A DNA stretch of 35,635 bases from a bacterium (GCA_021841155.1 JAKBVU010000005.1:1-35635), one strand, 5' to 3'; positions 17,206-25,886 are shown, counted from the stretch's first letter. Notes: generated from the sequence alone by a model not told the origin. Numbers and translations: made by a program.

Positions 17206-17233
17206 TTGATTTTAAGTATTTATTGATTATAAT
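17206..17233 (+). promoter_or_regulatory. Promoter of the pilin gene
   Basis: TTGATT (17206-17211), a 16-base spacer and a perfect TATAAT (17228-17233). It predicts a leader of about 60 bases ending in AAGGAGG (17287-17293), the strongest ribosome site in the window. This suits a highly made structural subunit. Confidence 0.65.
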
Positions 17234-17302
17234 CTTAATTAGATAACTAGAAATAAAAGTTTTTAGAAATCATTTAACATTTAAACAAGGAGGGTGGGAC
17301 CT

Positions 17303-17794
17303 ATGATCTCCCTAAAAAAACGCCAAGAGGGCTTTACACTAATAGAACTTTTAATCGTTATAGTTGTGATAGGTATACTAGCAACTATTGTTTTGATTAC
17401 TTATAATGGTATTCAAGCTAAAGCTAGAAATGCAAAAAGAGTTACAGATTTAGATGCTATTCAGACTCAACTTGAAGCGTTTTATACTACCAATGGATAT
17501 TATCCATCATATGCTGATTTAAATTCACCATCTTGGGTCAAAACAAACATGCCTAGTTTACAAATCACAGCTTTACTTGACCCTTCCTCGACTTGTACTC
17601 AATCATCTTCTACTAATTGTTTAAGTAGTAGCTCAACTCCTCCAACAGCAGTTGGTAATTATGACTACTATCCAACTGATAGCACTGGTAGCTCAGCCAA
17701 TTGTGAAGCCAACGACACAACTTGTAGCCAATATACGCTTTCAGCTTTCTTGGAAGCTGGTGGTGGTCTTGACACTAAAGTAAGTCTTAATTAA
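17303..17794 (+). CDS. Type IV prepilin (major pilin candidate)
   Basis: 163 residues with a class III signal: a short basic leader ending in Gly (MISLKKRQEG), then FTLIELLIVIVVIGILATI. Cleavage after G10 by a prepilin peptidase (not in this window) would leave Phe1 and the conserved Glu5. The globular part has YYPSYADL and a Cys/Ser/Thr-rich tail with four cysteines. I start at ATG 17303, nine bases after AGGAGG, rather than at GTG 17294 inside the ribosome site. It has its own promoter and a strong terminator between pilC and pilM, so it can be made in excess over the assembly machinery. Confidence 0.93.
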   Translation: MISLKKRQEGFTLIELLIVIVVIGILATIVLITYNGIQAKARNAKRVTDLDAIQTQLEAFYTTNGYYPSYADLNSPSWVKTNMPSLQITALLDPSSTCTQSSSTNCLSSSSTPPTAVGNYDYYPTDSTGSSANCEANDTTCSQYTLSAFLEAGGGLDTKVSLN

Positions 17795-17807
17795 TTTAGG
17801 CTTAAAA

Positions 17808-17845
17808 AATAATAAAAGTCCTCTTTATTGAGGGCTTTTATTATT
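17808..17845 (+). terminator. Rho-independent terminator after the pilin gene
   Basis: A 16-base stem (17808-17823 with 17830-17845, one T-G wobble) encloses the loop TTTATT. The GC-rich core CCTC/GAGG is followed by CTTTTATTATT, so the T tract lies within the stem's lower half. It separates pilin from pilM. Confidence 0.85.
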
Positions 17846-17856
17846 AAAACAACTAA

Positions 17857-17879
17857 AATTTGTTATACTATAACAAATT
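17857..17879. promoter_or_regulatory. Perfect palindrome over the pilM -10 region
   Basis: Eleven-base arms AATTTGTTATA and TATAACAAATT flank a single central C. The -10-like TATACT (17864-17869) lies inside it. It may be a repressor site or an RNA hairpin, directly before the pilM operon. Confidence 0.5.
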
Positions 17880-17890
17880 ATGGTGGTAAA

Positions 17891-18970
17891 ATGAAAAATC
17901 CTAAAATTCCTTATTTCTACAATGATAAACCTGTATTTGGCTTAGATATTGGGCCAAGTTCACTAAAGGTGATGCAAATAAATCTTTCAAAAAATAAAAA
18001 AACACGTATTACGGGATACGGTTTTACTAGCTTCGATCATACTGTTATCGAAAATGGTATTATTATAGATTACAAAAACATTGCTAAATCGGCTTACGAA
18101 TTATTCGATAAATATTTAATCGGGTCGATCAATACTAAAAGAGTGGCTCTAGCTATACCAGCCTATCGAACATTCACTAGATCTATCACTTTACCAAAGT
18201 TAGAAAATAAAGAAATTCACGAAGCAATCAGTTTAGAGGCAGAACAATATATTCCAATACCAATCGAAGAATTATATATTGACTATGAAATCATAAAAAA
18301 ATCCAAGACAACTGATGATTATTTAGTAATTGGTGTCCCTAAAGAAATAGTTGATTCTTACTTAAATTTATCACAAATACTTGGTCTTGAAGCAGTTTTA
18401 ATTGAACCAACTCTGCATTCTTCAGCTAGATTATTTTCACTTGATCCAACCAGTAATCAATCTACTATTATTATTGATTTTGGATCAAAATCAGCCGATA
18501 TCTCGATTTATGATCAAGGACATATTCTAATTACAGGAACGGTTCAAGCAGGAGGATCAATTTTTACGGCTGCAATTCAAAAAAAGCTAAATGTTAATGA
18601 AGAAGAAGCTGGTTTAATAAAAACAAAATATGGCTTACAGGTTAGTAAAAAACAAACTGAAATGAAAGAAGCTTTAAGTCCAATCTTAAATGAAGTCATC
18701 AAAGAAATAAAATCCATGAAACGTTATTATGAAGAACATTACAGCAACAAAAAACCGATCGAACAAATCATCACTCTTGGTGGAGGTGCCAATATGCCAG
18801 GATTAAGTGAATACTTAATCGACTCTATTAGACTACCAGTTAAACATTCTGATCCTTGGCAATATATTAATTTTAAAGGTTTACAACCACCTGCTCTTGC
18901 AGACAAGCCAATGTATGCAACAGTTGCGGGTTTAAGTTTATTAAATCCTTCGGAGCTTTTTCATGATTAA
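17891..18970 (+). CDS. pilM: Type IV pilus assembly protein PilM
   Basis: An actin-like (ASKHA-fold) cytoplasmic pilus protein of 359 residues. The phosphate loops are visible as VFGLDIGPSSLKV near the start, TIIIDFGSKSADISIYDQG in the middle and ITLGGGANMPGLSEYL near the end. The segment EQYIPIPIEELYIDYEII is typical of PilM. PilM binds the N-terminus of PilN and couples the motor side to the alignment complex. I start at ATG 17891 after GGTGGT; the frame extends to a TTG in the terminator loop, which I exclude. The stop overlaps pilN by eight bases. Confidence 0.92.
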   Translation: MKNPKIPYFYNDKPVFGLDIGPSSLKVMQINLSKNKKTRITGYGFTSFDHTVIENGIIIDYKNIAKSAYELFDKYLIGSINTKRVALAIPAYRTFTRSITLPKLENKEIHEAISLEAEQYIPIPIEELYIDYEIIKKSKTTDDYLVIGVPKEIVDSYLNLSQILGLEAVLIEPTLHSSARLFSLDPTSNQSTIIIDFGSKSADISIYDQGHILITGTVQAGGSIFTAAIQKKLNVNEEEAGLIKTKYGLQVSKKQTEMKEALSPILNEVIKEIKSMKRYYEEHYSNKKPIEQIITLGGGANMPGLSEYLIDSIRLPVKHSDPWQYINFKGLQPPALADKPMYATVAGLSLLNPSELFHD

Positions 18971-19547
18971 TTTATTACCTCCTGACATTAAAAAAGATTA
19001 TGAATATGCTAGAAAAAATATAGTTTTAAGAAAATATTTAATAATTTCTTTAGTTGGTTTAGTTGGTTTAATTATTATAACTACGTATGGTTTAATTTCT
19101 TATCAACATAGCTATCAAAACGATCAAACTAAAATTAATATCATAACCGCTAAACTTGAACACGAAAACATCGCTTCAACTAATCAAAAAATTCAAAAGT
19201 TTACGACAACTTTTAGGTTAGTCACTAAAGTCTTATCCCAAGAAATTCTTTTTTCAAAATTAATTACTGCTATCGGTGCTGCAATGCCTTCTGGCACAGC
19301 TTTAACTGGTTTAAGTGTTAACAATACATCAACTGGAATTAATTTAACAGCCAAAGCAACTAATTATAACAGTGCCACTCAAATACAAGTTAATTTAAGT
19401 GATCCTCATCGCAATCTCTTTAAAAACGTTGATATAATTTCGATTGATAATACATCACAGGCTCAATATGCTTATACAATTTCTTTAAGAGCTTTATTTA
19501 ATAATACCAATCAATTTTTAATGATTAACCAAGGTAAAAAATCATGA
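18963..19547 (+). CDS. pilN: Type IV pilus assembly protein PilN
   Basis: 194 residues. It begins MINLLPPDIKKDYEYARKN, the conserved INLLP motif that docks into PilM, followed by one membrane helix (YLIISLVGLVGLIIITTYGL). A periplasmic-type part follows, with a coiled stretch and a ferredoxin-like fold typical of PilN. The start overlaps the end of pilM and the stop overlaps pilO by four bases, so translation is coupled. Confidence 0.9.
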   Translation: MINLLPPDIKKDYEYARKNIVLRKYLIISLVGLVGLIIITTYGLISYQHSYQNDQTKINIITAKLEHENIASTNQKIQKFTTTFRLVTKVLSQEILFSKLITAIGAAMPSGTALTGLSVNNTSTGINLTAKATNYNSATQIQVNLSDPHRNLFKNVDIISIDNTSQAQYAYTISLRALFNNTNQFLMINQGKKS

Positions 19548-20200
19548 CACATAAACAATCTTACTGGTTAATGATTGGGTTATTAATTATAGTTTTATTA
19601 TCGTCAATTTTTTTGACAATTAATATAAGTTCAATCTTTGATAAAAAATCTCAAAGTTTAAATCAAAGTCAAAATCAAATATCTGTTTTAAATCAAAAAC
19701 AACTTAGTCTAATAGCTGCTAAAGGCGAATTAAATAAATATCAATCACTTTATAAAATTGCCCAAACTGTTGTACCACAAAATAAAGATCAAACTCAAAC
19801 TGTGCGTCAAATTGTTAAAATTGCTAGTCAAAATAACATAGTTATCAGTTCGATTACTTTTCCTTCTTCAAGTCTCGGACTCAATAGTGGTGGTTCAGCA
19901 ATTGCTGGAGAAGTAGTACCAAAAAATTTAGGATTGTCTTCCTTAAACAATCCTTCATTATCACAATTATCTCCTGTCGGTAATATTCCGGGTCTTTATA
20001 CTTTACCAATTACCATTACTAGTTCTAATCAAACAAATCAACTATCTACTTTTAATCAATTTATAGGTTTTTTAAATGCTCTAGAAAATAATCGACAAAC
20101 CGCTCAAATAACATCTTTAGTCATTACCCCTAATTCTCAAAATAATAATCTAGTTTCTTTCACTATTTCATTAAATATTTACATTAACCCTAAGATTTAA
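19544..20200 (+). CDS. pilO: PilO-like pilus alignment protein
   Basis: 218 residues: a short cytosolic end, one membrane helix (LMIGLLIIVLLSSIFLTINI), a coiled coil rich in Gln, Lys and Ser (about 32-70), and a C-terminal mixed alpha/beta region (SLVITPNSQNNNLVSFTISL). This order, plus the place after pilN, points to PilO, which dimerises with PilN on the outer face of the membrane. Sequence identity to known PilO is hard to judge by eye, so the call leans on architecture and context. Confidence 0.78.
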   Translation: MTHKQSYWLMIGLLIIVLLSSIFLTINISSIFDKKSQSLNQSQNQISVLNQKQLSLIAAKGELNKYQSLYKIAQTVVPQNKDQTQTVRQIVKIASQNNIVISSITFPSSSLGLNSGGSAIAGEVVPKNLGLSSLNNPSLSQLSPVGNIPGLYTLPITITSSNQTNQLSTFNQFIGFLNALENNRQTAQITSLVITPNSQNNNLVSFTISLNIYINPKI

Positions 20201-20205
20201 TCAAT

Positions 20206-20496
20206 ATGAAAAAAAATACTATTAATTTAAATCAATTAAAAAATATTATAAAAACTGCTGCTAAATATAAATTTTTCATTTATTTAATTTTTATCTTAAT
20301 TTTATATGGTTATTTAATTATTAAAGTTGCCGATCTAAATCAAATAAACACAAATATAGTACCCAATCCCAAAAATAATAATATTTTAATGCCACAAACT
20401 ATTAAGCCAACAGTCATTAATCAGTTAAAAAATCTCAACAATAATAGCGTACAAGTTAAAACTTTATTCCAAAATTCAAGATCTAATCCTTTTTAA
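20206..20496 (+). CDS. Small single-pass membrane protein of the pilus operon
   Basis: 96 residues: a polar, Asn/Lys-rich N-terminus, one membrane helix ([20 protein letters not shown]) and a short outer part ending in SRSNPF. It follows pilO by five bases and is the last gene of the pilM-pilN-pilO transcript. By position it could fill the PilP-like role of bridging to other pilus parts, but no PilP domain is visible. Its 3' end overlaps the convergent ruvB by 14 bases, and the arginine-NPF ending is encoded in that overlap. Confidence 0.65.
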   Translation: MKKNTINLNQLKNIIKTAAKYKFFIYLIFILILYGYLIIKVADLNQINTNIVPNPKNNNILMPQTIKPTVINQLKNLNNNSVQVKTLFQNSRSNPF

Positions 20497-21493
20497 TATT
20501 TAAATGCCTGTAAGCTTTGTTAGTAACGATACGTCCTCTTGGTGTTCTTTCAATTAAACCAACTTGCATTAAATACGGTTCATAAAAATCTTCAATAGTA
20601 ATATTATCTTCATTCATAATAGCCGATAAAGCACCCAAACCTATGGGTCCACCATTATAACTTTCTATGATTGTTCTTAAAATTAAACGATCGCCATGAT
20701 CAAGTCCCATTTCATCAACTTCCAGTAAATTAAGTGTCCCAATAGCGGTATCATAATCTATTGATTTTAAACCTTTAACATCAGCATAATCTCTAACGCG
20801 TTTTAAAAGACGATTAGCTATTCTTGGCGTTAATCTAGATCTTAAGGCTAATTCATAAGCGGCCTTTTCTTCAATTACAATATGTAAAATTGCAGCAGAT
20901 CTATGAATAATTTGTTGAATTTCATCGACAGTATAATACTCTAATCTATGCAAAATTCCAAAACGATCTCTTAATGGTGCTGATAATGCACCTGTTCGAG
21001 TAGTAGCACCTATAATAGTAATTTTAGGTAAATCAAATCTCATACTTTCGGCTGTTGGACCCTTCCCAAAAAAAATATCTATTTTAAAGTCTTCCATAGC
21101 ACTATATAAAGATTCTTCAATATTACGACCCAAGCGATGTATTTCATCGATAAAAAGTATGTCGCCGTCTTCTAGTTTCGTTAAAAGACTTGCTAAATCA
21201 CCAATTCGTTCAATAGCTGGACCACTAGTTATTTTCAACTGGGCATTCATTTCAGTTGCTATGACGTTAGCCATTGAGGTTTTACCTAAACCTGGAGGAC
21301 CATAAAGAAGAATATGATCTAATGGTTCTTGACGCATTTTTGCGGCTTTAATTGAGACCTTAAGTGTTCTTTTTAATTTTTCTTGACCAATATAACTTTT
21401 AAAATCTTTTGGTCTTAAAGAATTATCATTATCTTGATTAAAATTTTTAATCAAATCATCATCTTTTGGACTAACTATTCTATCGACTGACAT
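20483..21493 (-). CDS. ruvB: Holliday junction helicase motor RuvB
   Basis: An AAA+ motor of 336 residues that drives branch migration with RuvA. Walker A is GPPGLGKT (65-72) and Walker B is [10 protein letters not shown] (112-121). The sensor [18 protein letters not shown] and the C-terminal winged helix ([20 protein letters not shown]) are present. A TATACT box (21501-21506) lies seven bases before the ATG, inside the end of the upstream aldo/keto reductase gene. ruvB may therefore have its own near-leaderless transcript in addition to read-through from ruvC-ruvA. Confidence 0.98.
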   Translation of the reverse strand: MSVDRIVSPKDDDLIKNFNQDNDNSLRPKDFKSYIGQEKLKRTLKVSIKAAKMRQEPLDHILLYGPPGLGKTSMANVIATEMNAQLKITSGPAIERIGDLASLLTKLEDGDILFIDEIHRLGRNIEESLYSAMEDFKIDIFFGKGPTAESMRFDLPKITIIGATTRTGALSAPLRDRFGILHRLEYYTVDEIQQIIHRSAAILHIVIEEKAAYELALRSRLTPRIANRLLKRVRDYADVKGLKSIDYDTAIGTLNLLEVDEMGLDHGDRLILRTIIESYNGGPIGLGALSAIMNEDNITIEDFYEPYLMQVGLIERTPRGRIVTNKAYRHLNIKKD

Positions 21494-21514
21494 TACAAAT
21501 AGTATAACCTAGTT

Positions 21515-22336
21515 TTAAGGAATTCGGGTTGGATTCCAACAAGTTCTTTGGTTACTGGGTAGTTTTTGAATCATTAATAAATCGTCAGAATCTAATTCAA
21601 AATCAAAAATATTAATGTTTTCTTGAAGTCTAATTGGTGTAATGGTTTTAGGTAAAATAACTAAGTTATTTTGAATTAACCATCTCAGCATAACTTGAGC
21701 ATAAGTTTTATGATGTTTAACTGCAATCGACTTAATAATTTTATTGTCCATTGCTTTAGAATGTGCTAAAGGTGAATAGGCTTCAATGGTAATCTGATTA
21801 GATTGACAATATTTAATTAAATCCATCTGTCGTAAAAAAACATGCAATTCAACTTGATTGACAACTGGTTTGTATGAGCTATATTTTTTTAAAGATTCTA
21901 AGTGTTTAATAGTATAATTACTAACGCCAATTGATTTAACTTTTTTGTCTTGTAACAATTTTTCTAGATTCAACCAAGCTTTTTTTCTTAAGACACTAAC
22001 TGGAAAATGAAGTAACAGTAAATCTACATAATCCGTTTGTAACTCTTGTAATGATTGTTCGAAAGATCTTATTAATCTTTTCTTAGAAAAATTTTGAACA
22101 GCAATTTTAGTCGTTAAAAATAAATCTTGTCTTTTCAGTCCAGATCTTTTCCAAGACTGACCAAGTAAATATTCATTTTTATATGCCTGAGCAGAATCAA
22201 AATGTCGATAACCTAGCTTAATTGCCTCATCAAACATTCTATTAAAATCATCTGGATTTTTAACTTGCCATAAGCCTAAACCGACTTGTGGAATTAAATT
22301 ATCATTATACAGTTTAATTAAAGGTATTTGATTCGT
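21515..22336 (-). CDS. Aldo/keto reductase with a non-canonical start
   Basis: An NADPH-dependent carbonyl reductase of the AKR superfamily. The catalytic tetrad is visible; counted from the internal ATG at 22237 it is D14, Y19, K44 and H77. The NADP-binding segment near the end is ILPKTITPIRLQENI. The frame stays open and homologous upstream of that ATG: 30 codons starting IPLIKLYNDNLIPQVGLGLW match the first strands of the AKR barrel. No ATG, GTG or TTG lies between there and the ruvA stop at 22338. Possible starts are ACG (22334-22336), eight bases after AGAGG, or ATA (22325-22327). The upstream limit given here is therefore inferred. It sits inside the ruv operon. Confidence 0.8.
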   Translation of the reverse strand, partial: TNQIPLIKLYNDNLIPQVGLGLWQVKNPDDFNRMFDEAIKLGYRHFDSAQAYKNEYLLGQSWKRSGLKRQDLFLTTKIAVQNFSKKRLIRSFEQSLQELQTDYVDLLLLHFPVSVLRKKAWLNLEKLLQDKKVKSIGVSNYTIKHLESLKKYSSYKPVVNQVELHVFLRQMDLIKYCQSNQITIEAYSPLAHSKAMDNKIIKSIAVKHHKTYAQVMLRWLIQNNLVILPKTITPIRLQENINIFDFELDSDDLLMIQKLPSNQRTCWNPTRIP

Positions 22337-22337
22337 A

Positions 22338-22910
22338 TTAGTTGCCTCTTAAAGCTTGTTTAATTTTATCTAAACTCGATAAATTTTTATCAACACTACT
22401 CAATAAATCACTAGCTTCTTTTTTATTATAACCCATAGCCATTAAACCTCGAACAGCATCATCATCTTGATAAAAATTATTTATAATCGAATTACTTTTA
22501 TTTGATAATGCTAAATTAACCTTATCTTTAAGATCAATGATAATTCTTTCAGCAACTCTTTTACCAACTCCGTTAGCGTGTTGAATATAATCAATATCAG
22601 CTTGATTAATAGCTTGTTTAATTTTTTCAATCGAACCGAGACTTAAAATTGATATAGCCACCTTTGGACCAACACCATTAACATTGATTAATTTAACAAA
22701 AAGGTCTTTTGAGTCTAGATCTAAAAAACCATACAAATCATCAGACTGTTCTCTTATATATTCATAAACAAAAAATTTATATTCCTGATTAGATTCAAGA
22801 TTATTTAGATCAATTAAACTAACCAAAAGTCCGTAACCAACACCATTAACATTAACTGTTATATTGTTGTCATAACTTTTTTCGACTAAACCAGATAACG
22901 AAACTATCAT
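22338..22910 (-). CDS. ruvA: Holliday junction binding protein RuvA
   Basis: 190 residues: an OB-fold N-terminal domain (MIVSLSGLVEKSYDNNITVN), two helix-hairpin-helix units (LINVNGVGPKVAISILS and IQHANGVGKRVAERIIIDLK), a flexible linker, and the C-terminal domain III (AVRGLMAMGYNKKEASDLL) that contacts RuvB. It tetramerises on four-way junctions. It lies 21 bases after ruvC; only a weak GAG precedes the ATG. Confidence 0.97.
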   Translation of the reverse strand: MIVSLSGLVEKSYDNNITVNVNGVGYGLLVSLIDLNNLESNQEYKFFVYEYIREQSDDLYGFLDLDSKDLFVKLINVNGVGPKVAISILSLGSIEKIKQAINQADIDYIQHANGVGKRVAERIIIDLKDKVNLALSNKSNSIINNFYQDDDAVRGLMAMGYNKKEASDLLSSVDKNLSSLDKIKQALRGN

Positions 22911-22931
22911 CTCATTTAGATTAACACAAGA

Positions 22932-23402
22932 TTAACGATTTGTAATAATATGAGTAATGGCAGCTGCTAAAGCATCGGCGCAATCATCTGGTTTTGGAAT
23001 ATAATTTAATTTTAAAAATTTTTTAACCATCATCTGAATTTGCTTTTTTTCAGCTCGACCGTACCCAGTAATTGTGAGTTTAATTTGAAGCGGAGTATAT
23101 TCAAAGATAGTTAAATTGTATTGAGCAGCTAACAACAAGACTACTCCTCTAGCCTGCGAAACAGTCATACCGGTAGTCACATTTTGTGAAAAAAATAATT
23201 TTTCAATCGACATCTGATCAGGATGATTTTCATCAATAATAGTTTTTAAATCATCATAAATAGTTTTTAATCTGACAGCATCCGAATCTTTTGAACTAGT
23301 TTTAATAACCCCAGCATCAATTAAATTCATTTGCCTTTTGATTACATCAATAACTCCAAAACCCAAAATGCCGGTACCAGGATCTATGCCCAAAATTCGC
23401 AA
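22932..23402 (-). CDS. ruvC: Holliday junction resolvase RuvC
   Basis: 156 residues with an RNase H-like fold. The four acidic catalytic residues are present: D7 (GIDPGTG), E67 (SIEKLFF), D140 and D143 (DDCADALA). It cuts junctions processed by RuvAB. The start is TTG at 23402, two bases after the yebC stop codon, so translation is coupled to yebC. Confidence 0.97.
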   Translation of the reverse strand: MRILGIDPGTGILGFGVIDVIKRQMNLIDAGVIKTSSKDSDAVRLKTIYDDLKTIIDENHPDQMSIEKLFFSQNVTTGMTVSQARGVVLLLAAQYNLTIFEYTPLQIKLTITGYGRAEKKQIQMMVKKFLKLNYIPKPDDCADALAAAITHIITNR

Positions 23403-23404
23403 AG

Positions 23405-24136
23405 CTAAATTTTTTCTATCACTTCATCAGCGATATTAAAATTATAAAAAACTTCACTGACATCATCAATTTCATCTAAAGCATCCATTAATCTTAAAAT
23501 TTTACCGGCTATTGAAGGATCGTTAATTTCTATAATTTGATTTGGTAAATAAGTTAAACCAGCTTCTATGATATCAACACCCTGATTTCTTAATCCGTCC
23601 CTAACTAAAGCCATTTTTTTAAGATCAGTATAAACAATAATTTCTTGATCCGCTTCTATAACATCATCAACATCTAAATCTAAGGCTTTTAATAAAATAT
23701 CGTCATAATTACCTCTAAGTTTAATCATACCCTTATGATTAAACTGAAAAACAACCGATCCTTTATCGGCAATTGATCCACCATGTTTTGTAAAAGCCAA
23801 CCTTATTTCCGGATAAGTTCTATTAATGTTATCCGTCAACGCATTAACTAAAATTGCAACTCCACCAGAACCATAACCTTCATATAAAACTTCTTCTAAA
23901 ACGCTAGCGTTTTTATCTAAAACCCGATTAATAGCTCGTTGAATATTAGCCATTGGCATATTATTGGCTTTAGCTTTATCAATGGCGAGTCTAAGACTAA
24001 AATTAGTTTCAGGATCAGTGCCACTTCTAGCAGCAATAACAATAGCATTACTAAGTTTAGTAAAAATTTGACCTTTTGCGGCGTCTTTTAAACCCTTTTG
24101 TCGTTTGATAGTTGACCATTTGGAATGTCCAGACAT
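23405..24136 (-). CDS. yebC: YebC/PmpR-family protein
   Basis: 243 residues of the YebC/TACO1 family, linked to transcription control and to relief of ribosome stalling on proline stretches. The start MSGHSKWSTIKRQKGLKDA and the segments KANNMPMANIQRAINR, LYEGYGSGGVAILV and HGGSIADKGSVVFQF are diagnostic. A Shine-Dalgarno AAGGA lies ten bases before the ATG, with a TATAAT about 20 bases upstream. It heads the yebC-ruvC-ruvA-AKR-ruvB cluster, a common bacterial order apart from the reductase. Confidence 0.97.
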   Translation of the reverse strand: MSGHSKWSTIKRQKGLKDAAKGQIFTKLSNAIVIAARSGTDPETNFSLRLAIDKAKANNMPMANIQRAINRVLDKNASVLEEVLYEGYGSGGVAILVNALTDNINRTYPEIRLAFTKHGGSIADKGSVVFQFNHKGMIKLRGNYDDILLKALDLDVDDVIEADQEIIVYTDLKKMALVRDGLRNQGVDIIEAGLTYLPNQIIEINDPSIAGKILRLMDALDEIDDVSEVFYNFNIADEVIEKI

Positions 24137-24243
24137 TTTGTGCTATCCTTTTATAATTATATCTGTTATTATATCATTTTATTAGATATAATATACTAAT
24201 GTTGTTGGTGATTATATCAATAATAAAGATAATTTAACATCAA

Positions 24244-25875
24244 TTATAAGGACCCATAGCTCAGTTGGTTAGAGCACCTGCCTTTTAAGCAGGGTGTCGT
24301 GAGTTCAAGTCTCACTGGGTCCTCCACTACGACAAAATCTGCGTCTTCGGACGCTTTTTTAGTGCTTCCGTATCTGTAAACTAGGCTAATTTCTTGGGTG
24401 TAAACTTTTTTATCTTGAGTTACTGAAATTCCGCATGGAAATAAGATTTGTTTACACCGACTCATAACGGGCTTATCTAATATCCACCAATTCTGCTTCC
24501 AATTGTTGACATAATCGAGTGCGAAGTCTGTAAATTCAATCAGATCACGTTCAAAATCTTTAGCATTAATAGCAACTATCTCTGCTTCATGTATCTGTTG
24601 CTTTAATTTCTCAATTTCTTCCTTGATGTCTTCAGCTAAATCGGGATTATGAGATAACGATTGTATTAGCTCGCCCTTTTTATCCTTTAATACTTGTAGG
24701 CGTCCTTCAGCAATTTTAGATCTTTCTATTAACTCTGTTTCGTAGTTACGCCATATCTTTCTTAAATGTAGCTTTAATTTGTTTATTTGATCGTCTGTAA
24801 GAACTAAGCTATCAAGGATTTTATCAATTTCAGTGTGTAAATCATCTCGTAATATGTTTTTACCGCATTCTCGACAGCGATAACGGTTATAGTGATGAAG
24901 ATATTTACCTTTTTTACCGTTAGAATGTTTATATCCTACAAGTCTTGGATATTCCTTTTTCTTTTGTAGGCATTCGTAACACTCCATCTCATTAGACATG
25001 AGAAAGATCGGATTGTTGCGGTTAACTATAAACTTCTTACCCTTATTATCAGCTAGCTCACAAAGCTTTAAGTACTCTTCTTTAGTAATCATTTTATCGT
25101 GTAGGCCATTTTCGTTTATAACAGGCCAATCTACCATTTTAACTACTCCACAATAGTAGCTATCAGTCATTAGCTCCTTAAATCTATGCATATCTACAGG
25201 GTGACCACCTACAGCTCTCGGACCGTAATGACTGGTTACAAGTCCTAGTTTTGTTGCTAATTTAAGTCCCTCAGGAACAGTGCATTCTCCGTTGATCATA
25301 GCTCTGAACGCAGTCTGCATAGCTGACCAGATTGGTTCATTAGGTTCATGCAAACCCGGTATATCAGTTGTCTTATAACCAGTGTGTGGATTACTAGGAT
25401 AATAGCCAGCACGAATCTTAGCCATCATCTTTGGAGCCGTCTTCTCGATTCTTTCGTTATTACTTTGCTCTGCACGATATACATCAATTAACTCATCAAA
25501 AACGGCTCGGTCATCATCAGGATCTATGTCTGGACGGTTTGCTAATATTAAGCGCACGCCGATGTTTTGAAACTCCATTTTCCACCAGTAGTACTCATTT
25601 ATAGAGCGCATGAATCTATCGACCTCATCAACAATTAAGAATTTTACAGAACGATGAGATTTACAAAATTCTAGCATTTCGCGCAAGTCTTTACGTTTGC
25701 CGTTTTTACCCTTGCGGCTTGAGACTGCCAGTTTCCACCAATGGATAATTTCAACATCAAGTGTCTTCGCAGCACGAATAATCCGTTCTTCCTGTGGTTC
25801 TAAGTTCCCGTCTAGTAGCTGACCCATGGTGCTGACTCGACAGAGTGCTATGGCTTTAAGTTTGTTGTCTGACAT
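24244..25875 (-). CDS. Large serine recombinase (integrase)
   Basis: 543 residues. The resolvase N-terminal domain has the catalytic S15 in CRVST (R13, Q19) and the second arginine motif DRFMR (86-90). A recombinase domain follows (AGYYPSNPHTGYKT onward), then a zinc ribbon (C299, C302, C334, C337) and a coiled coil (about 380-435), the layout of large serine integrases. The last 27 codons or so (from residue 517) are read antisense through tRNA-Lys and those just before through its terminator. The natural C-terminus in the excised circle must therefore differ. AGG lies eight bases before the ATG, just after a terminator-like hairpin. It marks 24.3 kb onward as an integrated element. Confidence 0.92.
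   Translation of the reverse strand: MSDNKLKAIALCRVSTMGQLLDGNLEPQEERIIRAAKTLDVEIIHWWKLAVSSRKGKNGKRKDLREMLEFCKSHRSVKFLIVDEVDRFMRSINEYYWWKMEFQNIGVRLILANRPDIDPDDDRAVFDELIDVYRAEQSNNERIEKTAPKMMAKIRAGYYPSNPHTGYKTTDIPGLHEPNEPIWSAMQTAFRAMINGECTVPEGLKLATKLGLVTSHYGPRAVGGHPVDMHRFKELMTDSYYCGVVKMVDWPVINENGLHDKMITKEEYLKLCELADNKGKKFIVNRNNPIFLMSNEMECYECLQKKKEYPRLVGYKHSNGKKGKYLHHYNRYRCRECGKNILRDDLHTEIDKILDSLVLTDDQINKLKLHLRKIWRNYETELIERSKIAEGRLQVLKDKKGELIQSLSHNPDLAEDIKEEIEKLKQQIHEAEIVAINAKDFERDLIEFTDFALDYVNNWKQNWWILDKPVMSRCKQILFPCGISVTQDKKVYTQEISLVYRYGSTKKASEDADFVVVEDPVRLELTTPCLKGRCSNQLSYGSL
24250..24326 (+). tRNA. tRNA-Lys (TTT anticodon), integration target
   Basis: The acceptor stem GGACCCA/TGGGTCC, the anticodon stem CCTGC/GCAGG with loop CTTTTAA (anticodon TTT), and an encoded CCA (24324-24326). 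The discriminator base 73 is T (24323), unusual for a lysine tRNA. The whole gene lies antisense within the 3' end of the serine recombinase frame, as expected when an element has inserted next to or in a tRNA. Confidence 0.96.
24341..24360 (+). terminator. Rho-independent terminator of tRNA-Lys
   Basis: GCGTC-TTCG-GACGC (stem of five pairs closed by a UUCG-type tetraloop) followed by six T. It lies 14 bases after the tRNA and inside the recombinase frame on the other strand. Confidence 0.85.
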
Positions 25876-25886
25876 ATTTGCTACCT

